41,209 nt of DNA from JBIICS01 sp044238735. Lineage in GTDB: Bacteria > Bacteroidota > Bacteroidia > UBA4408. Where the stretch lies: contig JBIICS010000007.1 of the NCBI GenBank assembly GCA_044238735.1, forward strand, positions 1-41,209, in the 5' to 3' direction. The notes beneath the pieces were generated by a model. The model was not told where the DNA came from. It saw only the letters and a program-made list of their open reading frames with translations, and ran no database searches. The first letter of the stretch is position 1. The number at the start of each line of letters is the position of its first letter. Below, piece after piece: positions 7,697 through 15,752 of this stretch. The translations under genes and the position numbers were made by a program.

Positions 7697-8785
7697 ATGA
7701 AAAAAGTTGCATTAATTACCGGTGTAACCGGACAGGATGGGGCCTATTTATCGGAATTACTTTTAAGTAAGGGTTATGAGGTTCATGGAGTAAAACGCAG
7801 AAGTTCTTTATTTAACACTGATCGTATTGATCATTTGTATAAAGATTTGCACGAAAAGGATGTGAAATTTAAACTACACTACGGTGACTTAACGGACTCA
7901 ACTAATTTAATTAGAATTATACAGGAAGTGCAGCCGGATGAGATTTATAATTTGGCCGCTCAGTCGCATGTTAAGGTTTCGTTTGAAACGCCTGAATATA
8001 CCGCTAACGCCGATGCGATTGGTGCGCTAAGAATATTGGAAGCAATTCGTATTTTAAATTTAGGTAATAAAACCCGTTTTTATCAGGCTTCTACTTCCGA
8101 ACTTTATGGTTTAGTTCAGGAAATCCCTCAAAAAGAAACAACCCCTTTTTATCCGCGAAGTCCTTATGGAGTCGCTAAGTTATACGCATTTTGGATTACC
8201 AAAAATTATCGCGAAGCATATGGTTACTATGCGTGTAATGGTATCTTGTTTAATCACGAATCTCCTGTGCGTGGAGAAACTTTTGTAACCCGAAAAATAA
8301 CTCGTGCTGTAGCTAAAATATCCTTAGGCATGCAGGATAAATTATTTATAGGTAATTTGGATGCTGAGCGCGATTGGGGCCACGCTAAGGATTATGTATA
8401 CGGCATGTGGCTGATGTTGCAGCAAGACAAAGCCGACGATTATGTATTATCTACTAATAAAAAAACATCGGTACGTGATTTCATTAACATGTCTTTTGCC
8501 GAAGTAGGAATTGATGTAGAATGGAAAGGGGAGGGTGTAAATGAGAAAGGATCCAACAACGCTAACGGAAAGGTTTTGGTTCAGGTTGATGAAAAATATT
8601 TTAGACCAGCCGAAGTGGATTTATTAATTGGTGATTACAGTAAAGCTAAAAATGAATTAGGCTGGGAACCCCAATATACGGTAAGCGAATTATGCAAGGA
8701 AATGGTTAAAGCAGATGTTGAGTTGTTTAAGCGCGATAAGTATTTGATAGAGGGCGGACATAAAGTGTATCAGGCTAACGAATAA
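7697..8785 (+). CDS. gmd: GDP-mannose 4,6-dehydratase
   Basis: Converts GDP-D-mannose to GDP-4-keto-6-deoxy-D-mannose, the first step to GDP-L-fucose. It is an extended short-chain dehydrogenase: the Rossmann motif GVTGQDG spans residues 9-15 and SELYG follows ASTS near 132-138. The catalytic YxxxK pair is Tyr 157/Lys 161 within SPYGVAK, at the same positions as in the E. coli enzyme. Length (362) is usual for the family. The next gene, fcl, starts 5 bp after the stop, so the two steps are almost certainly co-expressed. Confidence 0.97.
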   Translation: MKKVALITGVTGQDGAYLSELLLSKGYEVHGVKRRSSLFNTDRIDHLYKDLHEKDVKFKLHYGDLTDSTNLIRIIQEVQPDEIYNLAAQSHVKVSFETPEYTANADAIGALRILEAIRILNLGNKTRFYQASTSELYGLVQEIPQKETTPFYPRSPYGVAKLYAFWITKNYREAYGYYACNGILFNHESPVRGETFVTRKITRAVAKISLGMQDKLFIGNLDAERDWGHAKDYVYGMWLMLQQDKADDYVLSTNKKTSVRDFINMSFAEVGIDVEWKGEGVNEKGSNNANGKVLVQVDEKYFRPAEVDLLIGDYSKAKNELGWEPQYTVSELCKEMVKADVELFKRDKYLIEGGHKVYQANE

Positions 8786-8790
8786 AGAAA

Positions 8791-9726
8791 GTGGAAAAGA
8801 ACGCAAAGATTTATATTGCAGGGCATCGTGGCATGGTGGGTTCTGCTTTACACCGGGCTCTTACTAAAGAAGGCTATTCTAATTTTATTTTAAAAACATC
8901 CAAAGAGTTAGATTTAAGAAACCAACAGGCAGTAGCCGGTTTCTTTAATCAGGAAAAACCTGATTATGTTTTTTTGGCAGCTGCTAAAGTTGGTGGTATT
9001 CATGCTAATAATACATACAGAGCCGAGTTTCTTTACGATAACTTGCAAATTCAAAACAATATCATACACCAATCGTATTTAAATGGTGTAAAAAAATTAA
9101 TGTTCCTGGGCTCCTCATGTATTTACCCCAAAATGGCTCCGCAGCCTTTAAAGGAAGAATATTTGCTTACCGGACTGTTGGAACAAACCAACGAACCATA
9201 CGCTATTGCTAAAATAGCAGGAATAAAAATGTGTGAAGCATATCGCGATCAATATGGTTGTGATTTTATCTCGGTTATGCCAACAAATTTGTATGGGCCT
9301 AATGATAATTACGATTTAAATAATTCTCATGTTTTACCAGCCTTAATTCGTAAATTTCATGAAGCAAAAGCAAATAAAGTGTCTCAAGTGCTTGTGTGGG
9401 GTACAGGCAGTCCGTTACGTGAGTTTTTACATGCCGATGATTTGGCACAGGCTTGCTTGTATTTAATGAATCATTATAGCGACAAACAGTTTGTTAATAT
9501 TGGTTCGGGAAAAGAAATTACCATTAAAGATCTGGCGCTGCTGGTAAAAAAAATTGTAGGATATGAGGGAGAATTAATTTTTGATACTACTAAACCTGAT
9601 GGGACCCCAAGAAAATTAATGAGTGTAGAAAAATTGCACGCATTGGGTTGGAAACATAAAATAGAATTGGAGGAAGGAATTAAAGGTGTTTATGAAAATG
9701 AATTTTTACAAAAAATAAATGCATAA
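8791..9726 (+). CDS. fcl: GDP-L-fucose synthase (epimerase/reductase)
   Basis: Converts the gmd product to GDP-L-fucose by 3,5-epimerisation and NADPH-dependent reduction. The N-terminal Rossmann motif is GHRGMVGSAL (11-20), catalytic Ser 108/109 lie in GSSCIYP, and Tyr 137/Lys 141 form the YxxxK pair in EPYAIAK. Length (311) fits the family. The start codon is GTG at 8791: it places the glycine motif at the expected distance from the N-terminus, and no in-frame ATG precedes it. With gmd it forms a complete GDP-fucose pathway from GDP-mannose. Confidence 0.96.
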   Translation: MEKNAKIYIAGHRGMVGSALHRALTKEGYSNFILKTSKELDLRNQQAVAGFFNQEKPDYVFLAAAKVGGIHANNTYRAEFLYDNLQIQNNIIHQSYLNGVKKLMFLGSSCIYPKMAPQPLKEEYLLTGLLEQTNEPYAIAKIAGIKMCEAYRDQYGCDFISVMPTNLYGPNDNYDLNNSHVLPALIRKFHEAKANKVSQVLVWGTGSPLREFLHADDLAQACLYLMNHYSDKQFVNIGSGKEITIKDLALLVKKIVGYEGELIFDTTKPDGTPRKLMSVEKLHALGWKHKIELEEGIKGVYENEFLQKINA

Positions 9727-9736
9727 CTTTTATTTA

Positions 9737-11350
9737 ATGAAAAATTTAGTAGTCATCTTCTTTTTATTTTTAGTAACTTTTGTTAAGGCTCAGCCATTGC
9801 TGCTTCCGCAGAATAGATTTGCTACTATCGAAATAGAGAAGAGGTTAAAAAATTATCATGTAGTAAATTTTACAACCTCCCGGCCCATTATTGCTAACCA
9901 AATTGGTTACGATACTCTTCAACAACAAATAATTGAATCACAAAAGAGGGTAATACGTAAAAATCTGTTAGCCCGTAAATTTAAGCAGGAACATTTTGTT
10001 CAGGTAAAAAAAGAAAATTTTTACCTGGCTATCGATCCTGTTTTTGATATGTATGCATACAAAGATTTTAATGCAGATACTGCTACTTATTACACTAATA
10101 CCAGAGGACTATTTGTTGAAGGTGCATTGGGTAAGCGCGTTGCGTTTTATTCCACTTTTTACGAAAGCCAGTCTTTATTCCCTAAATACCTGAGCGACTT
10201 TGCTACCGTTACCGATGTAGCTCCCGGAATGGGCCGTCATAAAACGTTTAAAGTAAACGGATATGATTATGCTATGGCTTCAGGGGTATTAAGTATTGAT
10301 TTAACCAAGTTTATTAATATACAGGCCGGACAAGGAAAAAATTTTATTGGCGATGGCTACCGTTCACTGTTATTATCTGATAATGCATTTAATTATCCCT
10401 ACATTAAAACACAAATTCATTATAAACGATTCCAATATATTTTTGCTTATGCTTCTCTTCAGGAAATAGGAGGTTTAAGAAATTTGAATCCTGGATTGGC
10501 CGAGCCTTTGTTTACTCGTAAACCTTTTACTTTTCAGTTTCTTCAATTTCAAATTAAAAAAAGAATACAATTGGGTTTCTTCCAAAGTACCATGTTTTAT
10601 ACCCGCGATTCGGCCAGGGCTTATACATTTGACTACAATATCTTAAATCCTGTTATTGGACTAAACGGCGTTAAATATGGTTTAAATAACAACAATAATG
10701 TGTTGTTGGGTTTAACAGCTCGTTTGAGATTAACTCATGATTTAATTGTTTACGGACAGTTAGCTATGGATGATACCGATCCATATAAAAAGGATAACAG
10801 TATTCGAAATAAATATGCCTATCAATGGGGATTTAGATTAAATAATGCCTTTATTTTAAAAAATCTGGTGGTTCAGTTTGAACAAAATAGAGTTAGGCCA
10901 TATACATACAGTGCCTCCAGAACATGGCAGAACTATGCTCATTATAATCAATCTATGGCACATCCTTTGGGTGCAAATTTTAAAGAGAATGTAATCTTCG
11001 TTAATTACCGACTTAAAAAAGATTTTATTATTCAGTTTAAATACAGTAGGGTGTTTCAGGGAATTGATACGATTAATGGTGGAAATACCGGAAGTAATAT
11101 ATTCTTATCTGATTTAACGGCTAATAACGGTTACTATGCAGGTGTTTATAAAAGAATTAATGGTCTGCAAACCGATCTTCGTTACATTTCTTTACGACTA
11201 GGATATGTAGTTAATTATACTACAAACCTTACTATTTTTGTAGAAGCTCAGCAGCGTAATTTCGATGGATTGCTTGCTCCAAAAACCAGTAGCATGTTTG
11301 GATTTATTGGAATTACCAGTAATCTCTTTAATCTGTATCACGATTTTTAA
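9737..11350 (+). CDS. Outer-membrane beta-barrel protein, RemB/Wzi-like (paralogue 1)
   Basis: A signal peptide starting MKNLVVIFFLFLV and ending near VKAQ precedes a long aromatic-rich series of amphipathic beta strands, ending in a terminal aromatic residue (YHDF) as in outer-membrane barrels. The ATG at 9737 puts the signal peptide at the very N-terminus; an alternative ATG at 9719 overlaps fcl by 8 bp. The block GKNFIGDGYRSLLLSDN (about residues 200-216) and a later RPYTYS...QNYAH.NQSMAHPLGAN block recur in the protein at 12407-13933. Such proteins are annotated as gliding-motility RemB or capsule-assembly Wzi-family. In this setting a role in surface glycan attachment or export is inferred, not shown. 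Confidence 0.75.
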   Translation: MKNLVVIFFLFLVTFVKAQPLLLPQNRFATIEIEKRLKNYHVVNFTTSRPIIANQIGYDTLQQQIIESQKRVIRKNLLARKFKQEHFVQVKKENFYLAIDPVFDMYAYKDFNADTATYYTNTRGLFVEGALGKRVAFYSTFYESQSLFPKYLSDFATVTDVAPGMGRHKTFKVNGYDYAMASGVLSIDLTKFINIQAGQGKNFIGDGYRSLLLSDNAFNYPYIKTQIHYKRFQYIFAYASLQEIGGLRNLNPGLAEPLFTRKPFTFQFLQFQIKKRIQLGFFQSTMFYTRDSARAYTFDYNILNPVIGLNGVKYGLNNNNNVLLGLTARLRLTHDLIVYGQLAMDDTDPYKKDNSIRNKYAYQWGFRLNNAFILKNLVVQFEQNRVRPYTYSASRTWQNYAHYNQSMAHPLGANFKENVIFVNYRLKKDFIIQFKYSRVFQGIDTINGGNTGSNIFLSDLTANNGYYAGVYKRINGLQTDLRYISLRLGYVVNYTTNLTIFVEAQQRNFDGLLAPKTSSMFGFIGITSNLFNLYHDF

Positions 11351-12403
11351 ATGTATCAGACGCTTGTTTTTTTAACCTCGGCTTTTGTAACCCTCTTTGC
11401 TACGCCCTCTTTAATTAAAGTAGCATATTTAAAACGTTTGTTTGATATGCCTGATTTTGAGCGTAAAACACACAATCGCGCAATTCCTACTATTGGGGGC
11501 ATCATCATTTTTGCGGCTTCCTTATTCGCTTATGCCCTTTGGTACCCCGATTCAACAATTAATGAATTTAAATACCTCGTTGTGGCAATGTTAATCCTCT
11601 TTTTTGTAGGTATTAAAGATGATATTATAGGAACAGCTCCTGTTAAAAAGCTGATGGCTCAGATATTAGTAGCACTAATTCTAATTTTGATGGGAGGAAT
11701 TAAAATTACCGGTTTACATGGTTTATTTGGCGTACAGCAAATACCCGAATGGGCATCTGTTTTCCTTTCTTTATTTACCATAATTGTAATTATTAACTCC
11801 ATTAATTTAATTGACGGAATTGATGGACTTGCGGCAGGTGTTGGATTGATTGCCTCTTTTACTTTTGGCGCTTGGTTTTATCTGGCCGGCGATGGTAGTA
11901 TGGCTACCTTAGCCTTTGCTTTATGCGGTTCTTTAACAGGCTATTTGTTTTTTAATTTTTCTCCCGCAAAAATATTTATGGGCGATTCCGGTTCGTTAAC
12001 AATTGGATTGGTCTTATCTGTTCTCGCTATAAAAATGGTTGAGCAGGATGTTAGCTCTCTTCCAGAATATCTGGTTAATGTAAGCCGACCGTTATTAGCA
12101 ATTGCTGCATTAGTTTATCCTCTTTATGATACCTTAAGGGTTTTTATTTACCGTGCACTTAAAGGACGCTCCCCTTTTTCTGCAGATAAAAAACACATTC
12201 ATCACCGCTTGCTAAAAGTAGGTTTAAACCATGCTTTTACCTCGGTTGTTCTATATGCAGCCAGCTTTTCGGTAATTGCACTTACGGTATTATTATCCGA
12301 TCTCGATTCCACTTTAGTATTTGTTATAGTGGGTGCTTTTACCATTCTTATCGCTCAAATCCCCTTTTTTCTGAGAGAAAAAGAAGAACTTGTTTCTGCT
12401 TAA
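11351..12403 (+). CDS. MraY/WecA/TagO-family undecaprenyl-phosphate sugar-1-phosphate transferase
   Basis: This polytopic membrane enzyme moves a sugar phosphate (often GlcNAc-1-P) from UDP-sugar to undecaprenyl phosphate, starting O-antigen, capsule or teichoic-type glycans. It shows the family landmarks in order: HNRAIPTIGG (41-50), the Mg-binding KDD at 89-91, NLIDGIDGLAAG (152-163), FMGDSGS (209-215) and the HIHHR loop at 282-286, the WecA/TagO-type histidine motif. Mature peptidoglycan MraY would differ at this loop. Length (350) is normal. Its ATG directly follows the stop of the upstream barrel gene, and the next barrel gene starts 3 bp after it, so all three are one transcription unit with gmd and fcl. 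Confidence 0.92.
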   Translation: MYQTLVFLTSAFVTLFATPSLIKVAYLKRLFDMPDFERKTHNRAIPTIGGIIIFAASLFAYALWYPDSTINEFKYLVVAMLILFFVGIKDDIIGTAPVKKLMAQILVALILILMGGIKITGLHGLFGVQQIPEWASVFLSLFTIIVIINSINLIDGIDGLAAGVGLIASFTFGAWFYLAGDGSMATLAFALCGSLTGYLFFNFSPAKIFMGDSGSLTIGLVLSVLAIKMVEQDVSSLPEYLVNVSRPLLAIAALVYPLYDTLRVFIYRALKGRSPFSADKKHIHHRLLKVGLNHAFTSVVLYAASFSVIALTVLLSDLDSTLVFVIVGAFTILIAQIPFFLREKEELVSA

Positions 12404-12406
12404 GTA

Positions 12407-13933
12407 ATGAGTAAATTTTTATATCTGAGCATGTTGTTTTTGCCTTTGTGGGGAAGTGCACAAAACGTTAAACATTCATTTAATCCTGATTTGATTTATC
12501 AACTGGAATCACAACTTGATTGGGAGTCTAATACACATACTTCTATTAAACCTTTTCTTAAATCTACAATAAATTCATCATCCCTGCTGGGTTCTGAAAA
12601 GCAAAGATTTTTTAAACGTATTATTGAAAAAAAGATTGCTTCATTTTCTGTTTATCCAATACTAAATGCTTCTGGTTTTGTTAGTAATGATTCCATTAAA
12701 ACATACCCGTCCTATTTTTATGGTTTAGGACTTAATGCAAGTATCGCTCAGAGGCTTGCAGGTGGATTTAATTTGGCGCAAGGTAATCAGGCTAATGTTC
12801 CCTGGATTGACTCTTTAATAAAAAAACAGCAAGTAGTTCCGGGTATAGCTGAAGCAAGGCCTACATCTTTGGGTTATGCTTATACGTACCTGGATTTTTA
12901 CATAAACTACAAGGCAAGTGATTATTTTTTATTCGAATTAGGAAAAGGAAAGCATTTTATTGGTGATGGTTACCGCAGCATGTTGTTGTCCGATAATACA
13001 GCACCGTATCCTTATTTTAAAATACTAACCAGTGCATGGAAATTTAATTATCTTAATTTATGGGGTGTGCTAAATAACTATGATTTCTTATCAAATAAAA
13101 AGAATTATAAATTAATGGCATTGCATTATTTAAGTTTTAAACCAACCAAAAGATGGACACTCGCTTTTTTTGAAAATATTATTTATGCAAATAGGGATAC
13201 AAGCGGCAGATCAATTAGGGCAGATGTAAATTATTTTAATCCTGTTGTTTTCTTTCGTCCTGTTGAGTATTCTTTAGGTTCGGCTGATAATGCATTTATT
13301 GGATTTAATTTTAAATTTAAACCAGCCCAAAATCATGAATTATACGGACAAATCATGATCGATGAATTTTTTCTTACGTTTATAAGAAAACGTAATGGTT
13401 GGTGGGCTAATAAACAAGCATTTCAGGGAGGATACAAGTGGTTTAATGTGTTTAAATTAAAAGGCCTTGGATTACAAGCTGAAGCTAATTATATTAGACC
13501 ATACACATATTCTCATGCACTTGTAACGCAAAACTACGCTCATTTAAATCAGTCATTAGCCCATCCTTTAGGAGCCAATTGTATAGAGGCAATTGGGATT
13601 ATTCGCTACCAATACCAACAATGGATGTTGGAGGGAAAAGCAAATCTGATTCAATATGGAGAAGATATGGATGGTAAGAATTATGGCGGAAATATTTTTA
13701 ATTCCTATACACTTAGACCATCCGACTTTGGAAACTTTACCACACAGGGATTGCTATCCAACCGCACCCATGTTATGTTAAGAGCTTCTTATTATATCTG
13801 GCCCAAGGCAAATATTAGCTTTAATGCAGGTGTTATTTACCGTATTAAAACCAGTGTAAATGAGCGGTATAGTTTTCAGGGAGTTTTTGTAGGAATCCAA
13901 TCGAGATTATTTAATTCCTATACTGATTTTTAA
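12407..13933 (+). CDS. Outer-membrane beta-barrel protein, RemB/Wzi-like (paralogue 2)
   Basis: The signal peptide (about 1-18, ending GSAQ) is followed by an aromatic-rich beta-strand pattern and a C-terminal aromatic (YTDF), typical of a barrel. GKHFIGDGYRSMLLSDN at 181-197, RPYTYSHALVTQNYAHLNQSL and AHPLGAN near the C-terminus, and the closing LFNSYTDF match paralogue 1 closely, while the rest has diverged. It probably arose by duplication around the transferase gene. The final TAA overlaps the stop of the convergent lycopene cyclase gene through a shared TTAA. Specific function is unknown; see paralogue 1. Confidence 0.75.
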   Translation: MSKFLYLSMLFLPLWGSAQNVKHSFNPDLIYQLESQLDWESNTHTSIKPFLKSTINSSSLLGSEKQRFFKRIIEKKIASFSVYPILNASGFVSNDSIKTYPSYFYGLGLNASIAQRLAGGFNLAQGNQANVPWIDSLIKKQQVVPGIAEARPTSLGYAYTYLDFYINYKASDYFLFELGKGKHFIGDGYRSMLLSDNTAPYPYFKILTSAWKFNYLNLWGVLNNYDFLSNKKNYKLMALHYLSFKPTKRWTLAFFENIIYANRDTSGRSIRADVNYFNPVVFFRPVEYSLGSADNAFIGFNFKFKPAQNHELYGQIMIDEFFLTFIRKRNGWWANKQAFQGGYKWFNVFKLKGLGLQAEANYIRPYTYSHALVTQNYAHLNQSLAHPLGANCIEAIGIIRYQYQQWMLEGKANLIQYGEDMDGKNYGGNIFNSYTLRPSDFGNFTTQGLLSNRTHVMLRASYYIWPKANISFNAGVIYRIKTSVNERYSFQGVFVGIQSRLFNSYTDF

Positions 13934-14616
13934 AGAGCGGTAACAATTCCTTTTTTTCTCTGCATTAAATCCATCCATAATTTGTTTAGGTAGATTAGAA
14001 AAAAACCATACATAGTATCTTCTATCGGTATAGAAACTATCCTGATTCCTAAATTTTCGTTGTTATTATACCACACTACAGGCAGGTAGGTTAAAACTCC
14101 GTTAACAATTAAAAATGGGATTAAACTAATGATGTAAGAGCTTAGAAATTCATTTTTATTTTCAATTCTTTTAATACTCAAAAATAAGAACATGGCAAAG
14201 CCGCAAAACGTTACAAAAGTGTACCATTTATTGTAATTTACTAATCCGATAATAAGTATTAGGGTAGCCAGGATGTAAAAGTATTTTTCTACACTACGTT
14301 CTTTAAAAAAACTGATTTTGTATGAAATACAGCACTCGTAAATAAATAAGCAGGCAAAAGGAACTACTACGAAGAAAAGTACTTCCTCTATGGGTAGATT
14401 ATATAAATACAATCCGGTTAAATATTCGGGGTTAAACCCCCAAACTCCGGATTGAGTAAAAAGTATATCCCAAATAATAAATAGCAGGGCAGTAATAAAA
14501 ATAGAAACAAAAAGGGATTTAAATTTAGTATAGAAAGCTACTTTTTTATCAAAACTTAAAGCAAAAGGACCTAAAAAAGTAAATAGATCTAAAAACAGGT
14601 AAGTGAACTGTTTCAC
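13930..14616 (-). CDS. crtY: Lycopene cyclase, fused CrtYc/CrtYd (CarR-like) type
   Basis: This membrane protein of 228 residues closes one or both ends of lycopene into beta rings. It has two homologous halves, each with a PxE signature: LPIEEVLFF around 74-82 and IPIEDTMYGF around 196-205. The heterodimeric cyclases of actinobacteria carry these halves on separate chains; here they are one polypeptide, as in other Bacteroidota. About seven hydrophobic segments are visible. Its start overlaps the crtZ stop by 4 bp (ATGA), showing translational coupling. It is the last gene of the carotenoid operon. With the hydratase and desaturase upstream, one-end (monocyclic) cyclisation to gamma-carotene is inferred. 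Confidence 0.9.
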   Translation of the reverse strand: MKQFTYLFLDLFTFLGPFALSFDKKVAFYTKFKSLFVSIFITALLFIIWDILFTQSGVWGFNPEYLTGLYLYNLPIEEVLFFVVVPFACLFIYECCISYKISFFKERSVEKYFYILATLILIIGLVNYNKWYTFVTFCGFAMFLFLSIKRIENKNEFLSSYIISLIPFLIVNGVLTYLPVVWYNNNENLGIRIVSIPIEDTMYGFFLIYLNKLWMDLMQRKKGIVTAL

Positions 14617-15071
14617 GATTCGGAGTTAAATTTATTCTTAAAATATTTAAAAGGAACGATAAGCATCCCGAAATTTTCACCATGTTCTTTGCCTAAATGC
14701 TTGTGATGAATTTTATGAGCTCGTCTAATTCCCCAAACATATTTATTGTCCAGCTTATCCAACCATTTAAATCTTCTGTGAATCACAACATCGTGCACTA
14801 AAAAATAAGCAATCCCGTAAAATAGTATACCTAAACCAATATAAAGTCTTATATCGTTTCCGTTCATCATACCAAACATAATGAGCAGCCAGCTTGGAAC
14901 AGCGTAAATTAGAAAAAAAACATCGTTCTTCTCAAAGAAACCCGGTTCAACCTGATGATGATCTTTGTGGAAATACCACAAAAAACCATGCATTACAAAT
15001 TTATGGGTAAACCAGGCCATAAATTCCATGCCGCAAAAAGTAATAATTGTAATAAATATATTTAGCATCAT
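14613..15071 (-). CDS. crtZ: Beta-carotene 3-hydroxylase (CrtZ, fatty-acid-hydroxylase superfamily)
   Basis: A small di-iron membrane hydroxylase of 152 residues that adds 3-OH to beta-ionone rings. All histidine boxes are present: HKFVMH (23-28), HKDHH (35-39), HDVVIH (93-98) and HKIHH (119-123). Three to four hydrophobic segments lie around them. Its gene starts 21 bp after the CruF-like gene and overlaps the cyclase by 4 bp. In this operon it would hydroxylate the single beta ring left after monocyclisation. Confidence 0.93.
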   Translation of the reverse strand: MMLNIFITIITFCGMEFMAWFTHKFVMHGFLWYFHKDHHQVEPGFFEKNDVFFLIYAVPSWLLIMFGMMNGNDIRLYIGLGILFYGIAYFLVHDVVIHRRFKWLDKLDNKYVWGIRRAHKIHHKHLGKEHGENFGMLIVPFKYFKNKFNSES

Positions 15072-15092
15072 GATATAATAACAATCGAAATT

Positions 15093-15752
15093 TTATTTTG
15101 TTAGTGTCATGTTTAATAAAACAAAAAACAAAAGCTGAATAATGAAATAAAATGCTGCAAAACGGCTTTCATCATCATGCTTTAAAAAGCGGAACGGTAT
15201 TACCATTATAAAACTAATTAAAAACCAGGCTCCGAAGTTTTGAAGTGGGGGCATGGTTCCATTATTCCAGCACCAAAAATCAAGTTTGCAAGCCAGGGGC
15301 TCGATAAAAATATCAATAAGCATCATAAAAAAAGCAGCCCAAAACCACTGCCAAAACATTTTTCTGGAAATCAAGAAACTTAGCATACCGGCACCGTATA
15401 AAAGACTTAACCAATTGATGCCCATTAATATAGGTACATCCATAAATTTAGGGCCTAAATGGTTGCCATATTTATACCAGCCAAAGATCATTCCTGTTTT
15501 TACTCCAACTACTTCTATTAAATAACCCACTGTAAAAATGAGCAATAAATAAAAAATACGTTTTAAATCTTTACCCGAATTTAAGATCACTAAAAAACCT
15601 CCAAAGGCAAGTACCACAGGCGTTAAGCTGGCAAAATAGTTTAAATCGGAAAACGATAAGCCATAAAAGCCAACAAAAAAGAGTATCAGGATAAAAAATA
15701 AACTTAATTTTTCTATCGTAAGGTGTTTTAAAAGAAAAGTATTGGTGCTCAT
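15093..15752 (-). CDS. cruF: CruF-like carotenoid 1',2'-hydratase (carotenoid biosynthesis membrane protein, PF04240)
   Basis: An integral membrane protein of 219 residues with about six spans. The region GYLIEVVGVKTGMIFG (about 76-91) followed by GPKFMDVPILMGINW is the hallmark of the PF04240 carotenoid-synthesis family. CruF members add water across the 1',2' double bond of the open (psi) end of gamma-carotene. The gene overlaps the upstream desaturase by 4 bp (ATGA). The family also has members of other or unknown roles, so the reaction is inferred mainly from its neighbours: an adjacent CrtD-like desaturase needs exactly this 1'-hydroxy substrate. Confidence 0.8.
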   Translation of the reverse strand: MSTNTFLLKHLTIEKLSLFFILILFFVGFYGLSFSDLNYFASLTPVVLAFGGFLVILNSGKDLKRIFYLLLIFTVGYLIEVVGVKTGMIFGWYKYGNHLGPKFMDVPILMGINWLSLLYGAGMLSFLISRKMFWQWFWAAFFMMLIDIFIEPLACKLDFWCWNNGTMPPLQNFGAWFLISFIMVIPFRFLKHDDESRFAAFYFIIQLLFFVLLNMTLTK

